Assembly (NCBI RefSeq): GCF_013106755.1
Contig: NZ_WHPF01000004.1
Span: 248,001-312,000 of the forward strand
Length of the DNA stretch: 64,000 bases
Direction of reading: 5' to 3'
Origin: Limnovirga soli
GTDB taxonomy: Bacteria; Bacteroidota; Bacteroidia; Chitinophagales; Chitinophagaceae
Shown here piece by piece: positions 34,865 to 44,276 of this stretch. A program made the translations under genes and the position numbers. The notes beneath the pieces were generated by a model. The model searched no databases, had not been told where the DNA came from, and saw only the letters and a list, made by a program, of their open reading frames with translations. Each line of letters starts with the position of its first letter. Within the stretch, counting starts at the first letter, position 1.

Positions 34865-37561
34865 ATGAAGAAAATATTTATATCAGCTGCTGCCTTTTTG
34901 TGCATACTTGCGAGCAACGCACAGGTAAAAGTGCAGTACCTGCTAACTGAAAATCGCAACAACCCCATAGGTATTGATGTACAACAGCCACGCTTTAGCT
35001 GGCAATTGGCAAGTGACCAGAGAAATATCATGCAAACAGCTTACGAAATAGTTGTTTCCGGCGCCAAAGGGCCCATTTGGAAAACAGGAAAGGTAATGGG
35101 CGATCATTCTGTACAGGTACCATATGCAGGTCCGGCATTGGAAAGTACTAAAAAATATACCTGGCAATTAAGGGTATGGGATAACAGCGACAAGCCATCT
35201 GCATGGAGCGAACCTGCTTTTTTTCAAACGGCATTGGTTAAACCCGAAGATGGTAAAGCCAAATGGATAGAAGCCGGTTTTCAGGAAGATTCTGTTAACA
35301 GACCTGCTATTTTATTTCGCAGACAATTTGGATTAAATGGTAAAATAACCTCTGCAACGCTTTATATTACCGCACATGGTATGTACGAAGCACAGATCAA
35401 TGGTAAAAGAGTAGGCGATGCCTATCTGGCACCAGGTTGGACAAGTTACAATAAACGCCTGCAATACCAGGCTTATGATGTAACCAATATGCTAACCAGC
35501 GGCAATAATGTAATTGGCGGTATGGTAGGCAATGGCTGGTACCGGGGTTATCTTGCCTGGGAGGATAATAAAAATATTTATGGTAAAAAGCTTGGCCTGC
35601 TGGTACAGTTAGAAATTACTTATAGCAACGGGAAAAAAGAAACCATCATATCAGATGAAAAATGGAAATCATCAACCGGGGCCATAAAAAGTGTAGAAAT
35701 TTACCATGGCGAAACTTATGATGCAAGAGACGAAAAAATCGGCTGGTCTGCCACGGGCTACAATGATGCAGGCTGGAGTGGTGTTAACTTGCCTGCTGCT
35801 ACTTACGATAATTTAATAGTAGCAGAAAACGAACCGGTAAGAAAGCATGAAACATTTAAAGCTGTCAAACTAATTACCACCCCCGCAGGTGAAAAAGTGC
35901 TTGACTTTGGGCAAAATTTAGTTGGCTGGGTAATTGTAACAGCCAATGGAAAAGCAGGTGATAAGATAACCATTAAACATGCCGAAGTGTTAGATAAGCA
36001 GGGTAATTTTTATACAGAAAACCTGCGTGCAGCAAAAGCTACGGCTACTTATATTTTAAAGGGCGGTGGCGAAGAGCATTTTGAGCCTCACTTTACTTTT
36101 TATGGTTTCAGATACATTAAAATTGAAGATTATACCGGAGAAATAAACCCCGATAATTTTACCGCTGTAGCATTGTATTCTGATATGCAGCCCACCGGCA
36201 CATTTACATCTTCCAATGCTTTAATCAATCAATTGCAACACAATATTCAATGGGGGCAGCGGGGTAATTTTCTGGATGTGCCTACCGATTGTCCGCAACG
36301 GGATGAAAGATTGGGCTGGACAGGTGATGCCCAGGCTTTTTCCCGTACGGCTACTTTTAATTTTGGGGTAAATAATTTCTTTTCCAAATGGTTAAAAGAT
36401 GTAGCTGCTGATCAGGAACCCAATGGCAGTATACCTTTTGTAGTTCCCAATGTACTTGGCCATAATGCCGTTGCTTCTGCCGGTTGGGCTGATGTGGCCA
36501 CTATTATTCCATGGAATATGTACCTGGCTTATGGCGATAAAAAAATTCTGGAAACCCAATATCCCAGTATGAAAGCATGGGTAAAATATATGACCGACAG
36601 CAGCAAAAATGATTTATGGAATCATGGCTTCCATTTTGGCGATTGGCTCTTTTACCGCCCATTTGATGATAACGACGGAAGAGCTGCAGTAACAGATAAA
36701 TATTTAATTGCACAATGCTTTTACGCTAATTCGGTACAATTGTTAATCAATACTGCAAAAGTGTTGCATAATGCTGCAGATGAGCAAATGTATACAGCTT
36801 TATTACAAAGGGTAAAAGATGCTTTTGTAAAAGAATATGTAACGCCCAATGGCCGTCTTATTTCAGGTACACAAACCGCATATGTGCTGGCACTGAATTT
36901 TGATATGTTGCCCGAAAACTTAAGAGCCCAGGCTGCAGCAAGGCTGGTTGAAAATGTAGAAAGTTATGATACCCATTTAACCACAGGCTTTTTAGGAACG
37001 CCATATTTATGCCATGTATTAACCCGTTTTGGTTATAATGATCTTGCATATTCCCTGCTGTTACAGGAAGACTACCCCTCCTGGTTGTACCCGGTTAAAA
37101 TGGGCGCAACCACTATATGGGAAAGATGGGACGGACAAAAGCCCGACAGTAGCTTTCAAACACCTGGTATGAACTCTTTTAACCACTATGCCTATGGCGC
37201 TATTGGCGATTGGATGTATCGCAAAATGGTTGGGTTGGATACGTACGAAGATGGAGTTGGATACAAGCATATAAAAGTACAACCACATATCGGTGGCGGT
37301 TTTACCAATGCAACTGCCTCGCTTAAAACCTATTATGGTACAGTAAGCAGTGGCTGGAAAATACAGGGCAATACCACAATGCTTGATGTGGAAATTCCTG
37401 CCAATACCACTGCAACGGTTTTTATACCTGCGCCAAATGCAGCCGCCATTACTGAGGGTGGAAATGCATTACCCGCCAGCATAAAAGTGGACGGCTCAGA
37501 AAATGGATATGTGATGGTTAATATTGGCTCGGGCAGCTATCATTTTGCTGTAAGCAAATAA
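34865..37561 (+). CDS. Alpha-L-rhamnosidase, glycoside hydrolase family 78 (first)
   Basis: An 898-residue secreted enzyme with signal peptide MKKIFISAAAFLCILASNAQ. The plan is that of GH78: an N-terminal fibronectin-like domain (residues 25-125), a rhamnose-binding-like beta domain (RPAILFRRQFGLNGKITSATLYI and AQINGKRVGDAYLAPGWTSYNKR), a second beta domain, then an (alpha/alpha)6 barrel from about residue 460. The barrel has VPTDCPQRDERLGWTGDAQA with the proposed acid, and GATTIWERWDG. A C-terminal beta domain ends the protein. It removes terminal L-rhamnose from plant or microbial glycans. It is the first gene of the rhamnose region. Confidence 0.95.
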   Translation: MKKIFISAAAFLCILASNAQVKVQYLLTENRNNPIGIDVQQPRFSWQLASDQRNIMQTAYEIVVSGAKGPIWKTGKVMGDHSVQVPYAGPALESTKKYTWQLRVWDNSDKPSAWSEPAFFQTALVKPEDGKAKWIEAGFQEDSVNRPAILFRRQFGLNGKITSATLYITAHGMYEAQINGKRVGDAYLAPGWTSYNKRLQYQAYDVTNMLTSGNNVIGGMVGNGWYRGYLAWEDNKNIYGKKLGLLVQLEITYSNGKKETIISDEKWKSSTGAIKSVEIYHGETYDARDEKIGWSATGYNDAGWSGVNLPAATYDNLIVAENEPVRKHETFKAVKLITTPAGEKVLDFGQNLVGWVIVTANGKAGDKITIKHAEVLDKQGNFYTENLRAAKATATYILKGGGEEHFEPHFTFYGFRYIKIEDYTGEINPDNFTAVALYSDMQPTGTFTSSNALINQLQHNIQWGQRGNFLDVPTDCPQRDERLGWTGDAQAFSRTATFNFGVNNFFSKWLKDVAADQEPNGSIPFVVPNVLGHNAVASAGWADVATIIPWNMYLAYGDKKILETQYPSMKAWVKYMTDSSKNDLWNHGFHFGDWLFYRPFDDNDGRAAVTDKYLIAQCFYANSVQLLINTAKVLHNAADEQMYTALLQRVKDAFVKEYVTPNGRLISGTQTAYVLALNFDMLPENLRAQAAARLVENVESYDTHLTTGFLGTPYLCHVLTRFGYNDLAYSLLLQEDYPSWLYPVKMGATTIWERWDGQKPDSSFQTPGMNSFNHYAYGAIGDWMYRKMVGLDTYEDGVGYKHIKVQPHIGGGFTNATASLKTYYGTVSSGWKIQGNTTMLDVEIPANTTATVFIPAPNAAAITEGGNALPASIKVDGSENGYVMVNIGSGSYHFAVSK

Positions 37562-37657
37562 TAGCCAGTTAAAAATTATCTATTAAAACCTGTGGTGCAT
37601 AGCATTACAGGTTTTAATAATTATGGGCCAGACCATAGAATAGTTATCAGGCAGCAC

Positions 37658-37744
37658 TTGCGTCGCACTCTTGTGCTGCAGAATGGTTATGGGCTGTTAA
37701 CTCAAAGCTCAGTATGGTTCAGAACGTACAAGTGTGCGACGCAA
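37658..37744. repeat. Interspersed core repeat pair, copies 18 (forward) and 19 (reverse)
   Basis: TTGCGTCGCACTCTTGTGC at 37658-37676 faces GTACAAGTGTGCGACGCAA at 37726-37744. The outer side ends in GTAAAG and a GCCGGGTAAAAAA boundary. It lies between the two rhamnosidase genes and inflates the apparent upstream reading frame of the second one. Confidence 0.9.
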
Positions 37745-37792
37745 GTAAAGAATAATAGTAAACAACAGCCGGGTAAAAAAACTTATCGTAGC

Positions 37793-40549
37793 ATGAAAAG
37801 AAAAGTACTGTTTTATTTTTTTGTATTACTCTGCTCCATGCCGGCAACAGCACAAATACAGGTAGTTGCTGCCTTATGCGAAAACAAAGTGAATCCAATG
37901 GGCGTTGGTACCAGCGGTATTCATTTTGGGTGGGAGCTGGAAAGTGCTACCACAAATCAATACCAAACAGCCTATCAATTGGTAATTGCTTCTACTGCTG
38001 AAAACTTAGGCCGAAAACAATTTGATGTGTTTAATTCAAATAAGGTTGTCAGCAGCCAAAGTACCATGATAAATTTTACTGGACCTGCTTTGATGCCTGC
38101 ACATACCTATTACTGGAAAGTTGGTGTTTGGGATAAAAAGGGAAAAAGGATTACCTGGAGTGCTGCACAGCAATTTACCACCGGTCTTTTTACCACCGGC
38201 GATTGGCTTAACGCTAAATGGATTGGATATGAAACGCTAGCCGATTCGTTAAGAACAGCACCAGCCATACACGCCCCTTTTGCCGATTCTCTGGGCAATA
38301 AATGCCTGCAACGCCCCGTGGTGCCGATGTTTAGAAAGCAGTTTGCCATTGGTAAAAAACTACAATCTGCCACATTGTTTATTACTGGTTTAGGTCAGTA
38401 CGAAGTAAGTATTAATGGCGCTAAAGTGGGTAAGGCCTTTCTGGCACCTGGCTGGACCTATTTTGATAAAACAGTTTTGTATAATACCTACGATGTTACC
38501 AGCCAGTTGCAGCAAGGTAAAAATGCCATTGGTGCATTGGTAGGTAATGGTTTTTATAATATTAACCGCGAAAGGTATTTTAAAATAGTGTCGGCTTTTG
38601 GCATGCCACAAATGATATGCCGCCTGCAAATTGAATATGCAGATGGCAGTACCGAAAATATTGTATCGGATGAAAGCTGGAAAACCGCCCCATCGCCCAT
38701 TACTTTTAGCAGCATTTATGGTGGTGAAGATTATGATGCGCAGCTGGAACAATTTGGTTGGAATACCAATGTATTTGATGATAGTAAATGGAAAAATGCG
38801 CTGGCCGTAAAAGCTCCTTTGGGCAAGCTATTGCCCGAGCAGGATTATCCGGTTGTGCTAACAGATAGTTTTTTGCCACAAAAAATATGGAGAACAGATA
38901 CCGGGTTTTATGTGTACGACTTAGGTCAAAATATTTCAGGTATTGTACAATTAAAAATTAAAGGCAAAAAGGGAAAAACAGTAAAACTGGTACCAGCCGA
39001 ATTAGTAAAATCAAATGGTACCGCTAATCAGGATGCTTCAGGAGATCCTTTTTATTTTACCTATACCTTGCGTAGCAACGAAGAAGAAATTTGGCAACCC
39101 CGGTTTACCTATTATGGGTTTCGCTATGTACAGGTAGAAGGGGCATTGCCCGATACTGTTGCCAACCCTGATAACCTGCCCATTATAACCGGGCTTAATT
39201 CTTTACACAACAGAAATGCCAACCCGCAAAATGGTTCTTTTGCCTGTTCCAATGCTTTGTTTAACCGTATTTATACACTGATTAACTGGGCCATTAAAAG
39301 CAATATGCAAAGTGTGGTAACCGATTGTCCGCACCGCGAAAAATTAAGCTGGCTGGAACAGGATTATTTAATGGGTGCCGGCATTCACTATAATTATGAC
39401 ATATACAGTTTGTACAGGCAATTAGTAAACGATTTAATAGATGCCCAGTATGAGCAAGGTTTTGTGCCCGATATTGCCCCTGAGTTTGTGGTGTTTGATG
39501 GTGGCTTTTTGGATTCACCGGAGTGGGGCAGTAGTGCTGTTATTTTGCCCTGGCTTTTATACAACTGGTATGGCGATACTGCTATTGTACAAAAAGCATA
39601 TCCAATGATGGAGAAATATGTGGCTTATTTGGAAAGCAAATCAAACAACCACATTTTAACCCACGGATTGGGGGATTGGTTTGATTATGGTCCCAAAGAA
39701 CCTGGCGAAGCGCAGCTTACACCCAAAGCGCTTACTGCCACCGCCATTTATTATTACGATGTTAGCTTGCTGGGTAAAATGGCTGATGTACTGCATTACA
39801 CACAAGCGGCCAATGCATTAAGGCAACAGGCGCTGGCCATAAAGCAATCATTTAACCATACTTTTTTTAACCCAACAACAAAAGTATATGCCACCGGTAG
39901 CCAAACGGCAATGGCAATGCCATTACATGTTGGTTTGGTTGACGAATCAAATACCAAAGCTGTACTGCAAAATCTGGTTGACTCTATTTATGCCGGCAAT
40001 AAAGCCCTTACTGCGGGTGACATTGGCTTCCATTTTTTGGTAAAAGCATTAGACGATGGTGGCGCCTCGCAATTATTGTACGATATGAATAACCGGGATG
40101 ATGTACCCGGCTACGGCTTTCAGTTAAAAAAGGGTGCTACCGCATTAACCGAATCCTGGCCTGCCTTGGAGAATGTTTCCAATAACCATTTAATGTTGGG
40201 GCATATTATGGAGTGGTTATATAGCGGCCTGGCCGGCATAGGGCAGGAGGATAGCTCTACTGGCTATAAGATTATCAAAATAAGACCGCAACCTGTGGGT
40301 GATATTACTGCTGCCAATGGTAGCTTTCACACGCCATATGGTTGGGTTAGTACCAGCTGGACAAAAAACGAAAATGGCTTTGCGTTGCAAACACAAATAC
40401 CGGTAAATACCACAGCCAATATTTATGTGCCGGCCACTGCCACTTCCTCCATTTTTGTAAATGGAAAAAAGAAAAATGACGTGCCTATAAAAGACAATGC
40501 AGCTATTGTAACCACCGGCTCTGGCAAATATTTAATTGAAGTAAAATAA
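37793..40549 (+). CDS. Alpha-L-rhamnosidase, glycoside hydrolase family 78 (second)
   Basis: From the ATG at 37793 the product is 918 residues, with signal MKRKVLFYFFVLLCSMPATAQ. The frame stays open upstream to 37592, but that part is the translated repeat pair and is not coding. Domain order matches the first GH78: fibronectin-like, beta domains with INGAKVGKAFLAPGWTYFDKT, and a barrel with VVTDCPHREKLSWLEQDYLMG and GATALTESWPALENVSNNHLMLGH. The catalytic-region sequences (DCPHRE versus DCPQRD, TESW versus WERW) show that the two are distant paralogues, probably with different linkage preferences. It is exported and works with the intracellular rhamnose enzymes. Confidence 0.94.
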   Translation: MKRKVLFYFFVLLCSMPATAQIQVVAALCENKVNPMGVGTSGIHFGWELESATTNQYQTAYQLVIASTAENLGRKQFDVFNSNKVVSSQSTMINFTGPALMPAHTYYWKVGVWDKKGKRITWSAAQQFTTGLFTTGDWLNAKWIGYETLADSLRTAPAIHAPFADSLGNKCLQRPVVPMFRKQFAIGKKLQSATLFITGLGQYEVSINGAKVGKAFLAPGWTYFDKTVLYNTYDVTSQLQQGKNAIGALVGNGFYNINRERYFKIVSAFGMPQMICRLQIEYADGSTENIVSDESWKTAPSPITFSSIYGGEDYDAQLEQFGWNTNVFDDSKWKNALAVKAPLGKLLPEQDYPVVLTDSFLPQKIWRTDTGFYVYDLGQNISGIVQLKIKGKKGKTVKLVPAELVKSNGTANQDASGDPFYFTYTLRSNEEEIWQPRFTYYGFRYVQVEGALPDTVANPDNLPIITGLNSLHNRNANPQNGSFACSNALFNRIYTLINWAIKSNMQSVVTDCPHREKLSWLEQDYLMGAGIHYNYDIYSLYRQLVNDLIDAQYEQGFVPDIAPEFVVFDGGFLDSPEWGSSAVILPWLLYNWYGDTAIVQKAYPMMEKYVAYLESKSNNHILTHGLGDWFDYGPKEPGEAQLTPKALTATAIYYYDVSLLGKMADVLHYTQAANALRQQALAIKQSFNHTFFNPTTKVYATGSQTAMAMPLHVGLVDESNTKAVLQNLVDSIYAGNKALTAGDIGFHFLVKALDDGGASQLLYDMNNRDDVPGYGFQLKKGATALTESWPALENVSNNHLMLGHIMEWLYSGLAGIGQEDSSTGYKIIKIRPQPVGDITAANGSFHTPYGWVSTSWTKNENGFALQTQIPVNTTANIYVPATATSSIFVNGKKKNDVPIKDNAAIVTTGSGKYLIEVK

Positions 40550-40600
40550 AAGAACAAATGCATTATTTAGCCTGGCAGTTAGTAGTTTCAGCGGCTTCAC

Positions 40601-40619
40601 TTGCGTCGCACACTTGTAC
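40601..40619 (+). repeat. Interspersed core repeat, copy 20 (forward)
   Basis: TTGCGTCGCACACTTGTAC, with a TAGCCTGGC boundary upstream and TATGCAGC downstream. It lies between the second rhamnosidase and the Dabb gene. Confidence 0.9.
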
Positions 40620-40691
40620 TGTTGGTTCTTTATGCAGCAATAAAAAAGTTATTATAATTATAAATTAGGTAAACAGTATAAACATAAGAAT

Positions 40692-40988
40692 ATGATAAAG
40701 CATATGGTATTTTTTAGCCTGCATTATGCCAAAGGCTCAGCAGAAGTAAAACATTTTTTTGAAGGTGCGGCTACTTTGACTGCTATTGAAGGTGTTCAGC
40801 ATTTTGAAAGTCTGCAGCAAACCAGTAAGAAAAATGATTTTCAATATGGCTTGTCCATGGAATTTGAAAACGAAGCCATTTACAAAGCCTATAATAATCA
40901 CCCATTGCATGTGGCATTTATACAGCAATACTGGATACCCGGTGTGGCCGCATTTATGGAAATAGACCATGTGCCATTAGTATTTTAA
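40692..40988 (+). CDS. Dabb (stress-responsive alpha/beta barrel) domain protein
   Basis: A 98-residue protein of the dimeric alpha/beta-barrel (Dabb) family. It begins MIKHMVFFSL, has an internal FQYGLSMEFENEAIYKAYNNHPLHVAFIQQYWIP and ends near HVPLVF, all typical. Bacterial members are mostly uncharacterised, and some act as small catalytic or binding proteins in sugar or aromatic catabolism. It lies between the second rhamnosidase and the isomerase-like gene on the same strand, so a role in sugar metabolism is plausible. Start at 40692 is the first ATG. Confidence 0.85.
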   Translation: MIKHMVFFSLHYAKGSAEVKHFFEGAATLTAIEGVQHFESLQQTSKKNDFQYGLSMEFENEAIYKAYNNHPLHVAFIQQYWIPGVAAFMEIDHVPLVF

Positions 40989-41023
40989 GGCCGAGGTTGT
41001 TTACTGCTGCAATACTTGTTGCC

Positions 41024-41042
41024 GTACAAGTGTGCGACGCAA
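41024..41042 (-). repeat. Interspersed core repeat, copy 21 (reverse)
   Basis: GTACAAGTGTGCGACGCAA followed by GTAAAGCT, with GCTGCAATA before it and TTGGGTTCAAAAAA after it. The isomerase-like frame extends artificially back through this copy. Confidence 0.9.
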
Positions 41043-41096
41043 GTAAAGCTAAATTCGGCAACACATGTTGGGTTCAAAAAATTAAAACTACAGCAC

Positions 41097-42521
41097 ATGA
41101 ATACATGTAAAGTGGGCTTGTTTGGTATTGGCCTGGATACTTACTGGCCTCAGTTTGAAGGACTAAAAGAGCGGCTGGAAGCTTACTTGCAGGTGGTGGA
41201 GCAAAAACTTACTGCAATGCATGGTGCTGTAGTAAACGCCGGCCTTGTGGATACCATTGATAAAGCTTTTGAAACCGGCCTGCTGTTTAAACAACAGGAT
41301 GTTGATATTATTTTTTTACATGTTACCACCTATGCTTTGTCGGCAACGGTTTTACCTGTTGTTCAAAAGGCAAAAGTGCCTGTCATAATTTTAAACCTGG
41401 CACCTGAAGCGAATATAGATTATGCAATGTTCAATGCCCTGACTGACCGAACCACTATGACAGGTGAATGGCTGGCGCATTGCTCTGCCTGTTCTGTACC
41501 AGAAATTGCGAATGTGTTTAGTCGTGCAGGTATTCCCTTTAATCAGGTTACAGGCATGTTGCATAATGACCCCGGGTGTTGGAACGAAATTGCAGAATGG
41601 GTGCAGGCAGCCAATGTAGCGCATATAATGCAATATAACCGCATGGGTTGTATGGGCCATTATTATAGCGGTATGCTGGATATTTATACCGACCTTACCC
41701 AACAATACAACAGCTTTGGCGGACATATAGAATTGTTGGAAGTAGAAGAGCTGGCAACGCTACGCAAAGAGGTTACCGCCTCCCAAATACAAGAGCGTAT
41801 GCATTTGTTTAATATCAGTTTTGATGTACAGGATGATTGCCCGGCAAAAGAGTTGGAGAAAGCCGCAATTACTTCGGTGGCATTGGATAAACTGGTTGAA
41901 AAATACAAGCTGGGGTCTATGGCTTATTATTATAAAGGCACTGGGAATAAAGACAATGAAGAAGCGATTAGTTCCATAATTCTTGGTAACTCATTGCTTA
42001 CGGCAAGGGGTATACCTGTAGCAGGAGAATACGAAATAAAAAATGCACAAGCCATGAAGATTATGGACAGCTTTGGTGCAGGTGGTTCTTTTACTGAGTA
42101 TTATGCCATGGATTTTGCCAGCGATGTAGTATTGATGGGCCATGATGGTCCGGGCCATATTGCCATTGCAGAAGGTAAAACTAAAGTTCGGCCATTACAG
42201 GTATTTCATGGAAAAGTGGGCAAGGGTTTATCTGTAGAAATGTCGGTAAAAAACGGGCCGGTTACCTTACTTAGTGTAGTAGAAAAAAAAGGCGGCGGAT
42301 TACAATTACTGGTGGCAGAAGGTACCTCTGTAGCAGGGCCCATTTTGCAAATTGGCAATACCAATAGCCGCTATAGCTTTCCGATAGGCGCCCGCAAATT
42401 TGTAAACAGCTGGAATAGTTATGGGCCTGCCCACCATTGTGCAGTTGGGGTGGGGCATATTTATTCAAAAATTGAAAAGCTGGGTAAATTGCTGCAAATA
42501 GAGGTGATAAGAGTGTGCTAG
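41097..42521 (+). CDS. L-fucose/L-arabinose isomerase-like protein
   Basis: From the ATG at 41097 the protein has 474 residues. It has the fold signature of the fucose/arabinose isomerase family: an N-terminal Rossmann-like start (KVGLFGIGLDTYWPQFEGL), AKVPVIILNLAPE, DSFGAGGSFTEYYAMDF and the metal-region MGHDGPGHIAIAEGKT, ending with CAVGVGHIYSKIEKL. Such enzymes interconvert aldoses and ketoses. A dedicated RhaI is encoded at 46983, so this one may act on another sugar released from the same glycans, such as fucose or arabinose, or may not be catalytic. It lies on the same strand as the rhamnose genes. Confidence 0.82.
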   Translation: MNTCKVGLFGIGLDTYWPQFEGLKERLEAYLQVVEQKLTAMHGAVVNAGLVDTIDKAFETGLLFKQQDVDIIFLHVTTYALSATVLPVVQKAKVPVIILNLAPEANIDYAMFNALTDRTTMTGEWLAHCSACSVPEIANVFSRAGIPFNQVTGMLHNDPGCWNEIAEWVQAANVAHIMQYNRMGCMGHYYSGMLDIYTDLTQQYNSFGGHIELLEVEELATLRKEVTASQIQERMHLFNISFDVQDDCPAKELEKAAITSVALDKLVEKYKLGSMAYYYKGTGNKDNEEAISSIILGNSLLTARGIPVAGEYEIKNAQAMKIMDSFGAGGSFTEYYAMDFASDVVLMGHDGPGHIAIAEGKTKVRPLQVFHGKVGKGLSVEMSVKNGPVTLLSVVEKKGGGLQLLVAEGTSVAGPILQIGNTNSRYSFPIGARKFVNSWNSYGPAHHCAVGVGHIYSKIEKLGKLLQIEVIRVC

Positions 42522-42735
42522 CTTAATTTTTATTTTATGGTGGTGAGTTGCTGCTTTTTATTAAAAGTATAAGTTTTCGGATAATAATCCTGAGTATACT
42601 GTGTAGATAAAGCCCTATACTTTGGTTATGCCGGCTATAAAAATGGCAAATTTATCAAGACAGTACATGACAGTTGCCAGACATGGAGTTACTATTTTTA
42701 CCACCTGTTCTTGCTATATAGAAAATCAATACAAC
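42522..42735. other. Gap before rhaT
   Basis: About 214 bases before the rhaT start, without a copy of the interspersed repeat. The frame of rhaT remains open back to 42622, but the conserved RhaT N-terminus begins only at 42736. I see no confident promoter. Confidence 0.3.
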
Positions 42736-43827
42736 ATGGAGTCAATACTCGGCGTTATTTTTCATTTTATCGGCGGCTTTGCATCGGGAAGTTTTTACAT
42801 GCCTTATAAGAAAGTAAAAGGCTGGCATTGGGAAAGCTTCTGGATTGTTGGCGGGATATTTTCCTGGTTTATTGTGCCACCTGTTGCAGCCTATTTAACC
42901 ATTCCAGGTTTTATGGATATTATCAAAGGCGCCGGAGGAAGTACCATTGGCATTACTTATTTTTTTGGCGTGCTATGGGGCATTGGGGGCTTAACTTACG
43001 GGTTAGGTGTTCGTTATCTTGGCGTATCGTTGGGCAGTAGTATTATACTTGGTTTATGTATGGTTTTTGGGGCCATCATACCATCAGTTTATTATGATCT
43101 TTTTCCCAAAGAAGGGAAAGATACTTTTAGCATGCTGGTAGGTTCGGGCTGGGGACTTACAGTGTTGGCTGGACTGGCAGTATGTATATTGGGCATTACT
43201 ATTTGTGGTAAGGCAGGTATGATGAAGGAAAAGCAATTGTCTGCCGCCAATACTACCGATCCTCATGGTGCCGACACCAAAACAGAATACAAATTTGCCC
43301 TGGGTATGTTTGTGGCCATAGTGTCGGGTGTGTTAAGTGCCTGTTTTAATTTTGGATTGGAAGCCGGTAAGCCCATGGCCGACCTTGCCAATGAATTATG
43401 GAAAGACGGCAACCCTAATCAGGGTAATTTCTTATACCAGAACAATGTAACCTATGTAGTGGTTTTATGGGGTGGGCTAACCACCAATCTTATCTGGTGC
43501 ATGATCTTAAATGCACGCAATAAAACCTTTGGCGATTACACAAATAAAAAATCGCCATTACTTACCAATTATATTTTTTCGGCATTGGCGGGCACTACCT
43601 GGTTTTTGCAATTCTTTTTCTATGGCATGGGCGAAAGTAAACTGGGCAATGGTGCCAGCAGCTGGATTTTGCATATGGCATTTATTATACTTACCGCCAA
43701 TATGTGGGGACTAGTATTAAAAGAATGGAAAGGCGTAAACAAAAAAACAATCACTACCATTATAGTGGGTATTTTAACTATTATTGTTTCAGTGCTATTG
43801 GTAGGGTATGGGAATGCGATAAAGTGA
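42736..43827 (+). CDS. rhaT: L-rhamnose/proton symporter
   Basis: RhaT imports L-rhamnose with a proton across the inner membrane. From the ATG at 42736 it has 363 residues and about ten hydrophobic helices. The N-terminus ILGVIFHFIGGFASGSFYMPYKKVKGWHWESFWIVGG is the family hallmark; GTTWFLQFFFYGMGESKLG and the final hydrophobic segment are also typical. Upstream in-frame ATGs, the first at 42622, would add an unrelated leader and are rejected. It sits between the isomerase-like gene and the S23-family gene, and the rest of the rhamnose operon follows on the same strand. Confidence 0.93.
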   Translation: MESILGVIFHFIGGFASGSFYMPYKKVKGWHWESFWIVGGIFSWFIVPPVAAYLTIPGFMDIIKGAGGSTIGITYFFGVLWGIGGLTYGLGVRYLGVSLGSSIILGLCMVFGAIIPSVYYDLFPKEGKDTFSMLVGSGWGLTVLAGLAVCILGITICGKAGMMKEKQLSAANTTDPHGADTKTEYKFALGMFVAIVSGVLSACFNFGLEAGKPMADLANELWKDGNPNQGNFLYQNNVTYVVVLWGGLTTNLIWCMILNARNKTFGDYTNKKSPLLTNYIFSALAGTTWFLQFFFYGMGESKLGNGASSWILHMAFIILTANMWGLVLKEWKGVNKKTITTIIVGILTIIVSVLLVGYGNAIK

Positions 43828-43832
43828 TGGGC

Positions 43833-43868
43833 AGCTATTGGCCAATAGCTTTTAGCTGTTAGCTTTTG
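43833..43868 (+). repeat. Left imperfect inverted repeat of the S23 cassette
   Basis: CAGCTATTGGCCAATAGC followed by TTTTAGCTGTTAGCTTTTG. It mirrors, with a short indel, the reverse complement of the stretch at 44237-44273 on the other side of the S23-family gene. Confidence 0.65.
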
Positions 43869-43888
43869 GTCTATAAAAAACAAATAAT

Positions 43889-44251
43889 ATGAAGAATTAT
43901 AAGGAACTTATTATTTGGCAAAAGGGTATTGAAATTGTGAAAAGGATTTATGGCTTTGCAAATAAATTTCCGGATGAAGAAAAATTTGGGATAGTAGCAC
44001 AAATGACCAAGGCAGCAGTTTCAATTCCGGCAAATATTGCAGAGGGAAGCAGTAGAAACAGTGATAAAGATTATGTCAGGTTTCTTCAAATTTCTTTGGG
44101 GTCTGTCTTTGAAGTACAAACATATTTGATTATCGCTAAAGAAATGAACTGGTTAATGGTGGAAGAAATAAAGGATATAGAAACGTTATTAGAAGAAGAA
44201 ATAAAAATGATTCATCGATTTATAAATACTTTAAACAAAGCTAATAGCTAA
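43889..44251 (+). CDS. Four-helix-bundle protein, S23/23S-rRNA intervening-sequence family
   Basis: A 120-residue all-helical protein matching the S23 (IVP) family: YKELIIWQKGIEIVKRIYGFANKFPDEEKFGIVAQMTKAAVSIPANIAEGSSR, then DYVRFLQISLGSVFEVQTYLIIA. Relatives are encoded in intervening sequences of some 23S rRNA genes and occur as scattered free genes in Bacteroidota. They form pentameric bundles, and some relatives are accessory proteins of diversity-generating retroelements (Avd). It lies inside the rhamnose operon and is flanked by AGCTATT-type inverted repeats, which suggests insertion as a small mobile cassette. No reverse transcriptase is nearby. It has no evident role in sugar use. Confidence 0.88.
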   Translation: MKNYKELIIWQKGIEIVKRIYGFANKFPDEEKFGIVAQMTKAAVSIPANIAEGSSRNSDKDYVRFLQISLGSVFEVQTYLIIAKEMNWLMVEEIKDIETLLEEEIKMIHRFINTLNKANS

Positions 44252-44273
44252 TGGCTAATAGCTGAAAGCTTTC
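44237..44273 (-). repeat. Right imperfect inverted repeat of the S23 cassette
   Basis: AAAGCTAATAGCTAATGGC followed by TAATAGCTGAAAGCTTTC. Its reverse complement begins with CAGCTATTAGCCATTAGC, closely matching the left copy. It overlaps the S23 gene end and stops four bases before the rhaD ATG. Confidence 0.65.
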
Positions 44274-44276
44274 ATT

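Noticed and set aside
37592-37792. N-terminal extension of the second rhamnosidase
   Set aside because: It reads through repeat copies 18 and 19; the signal peptide begins at 37793.
43889-44251. Diversity-generating retroelement accessory protein (Avd)
   Set aside because: The fold family is similar, but no reverse transcriptase or template/variable repeat pair is seen nearby.
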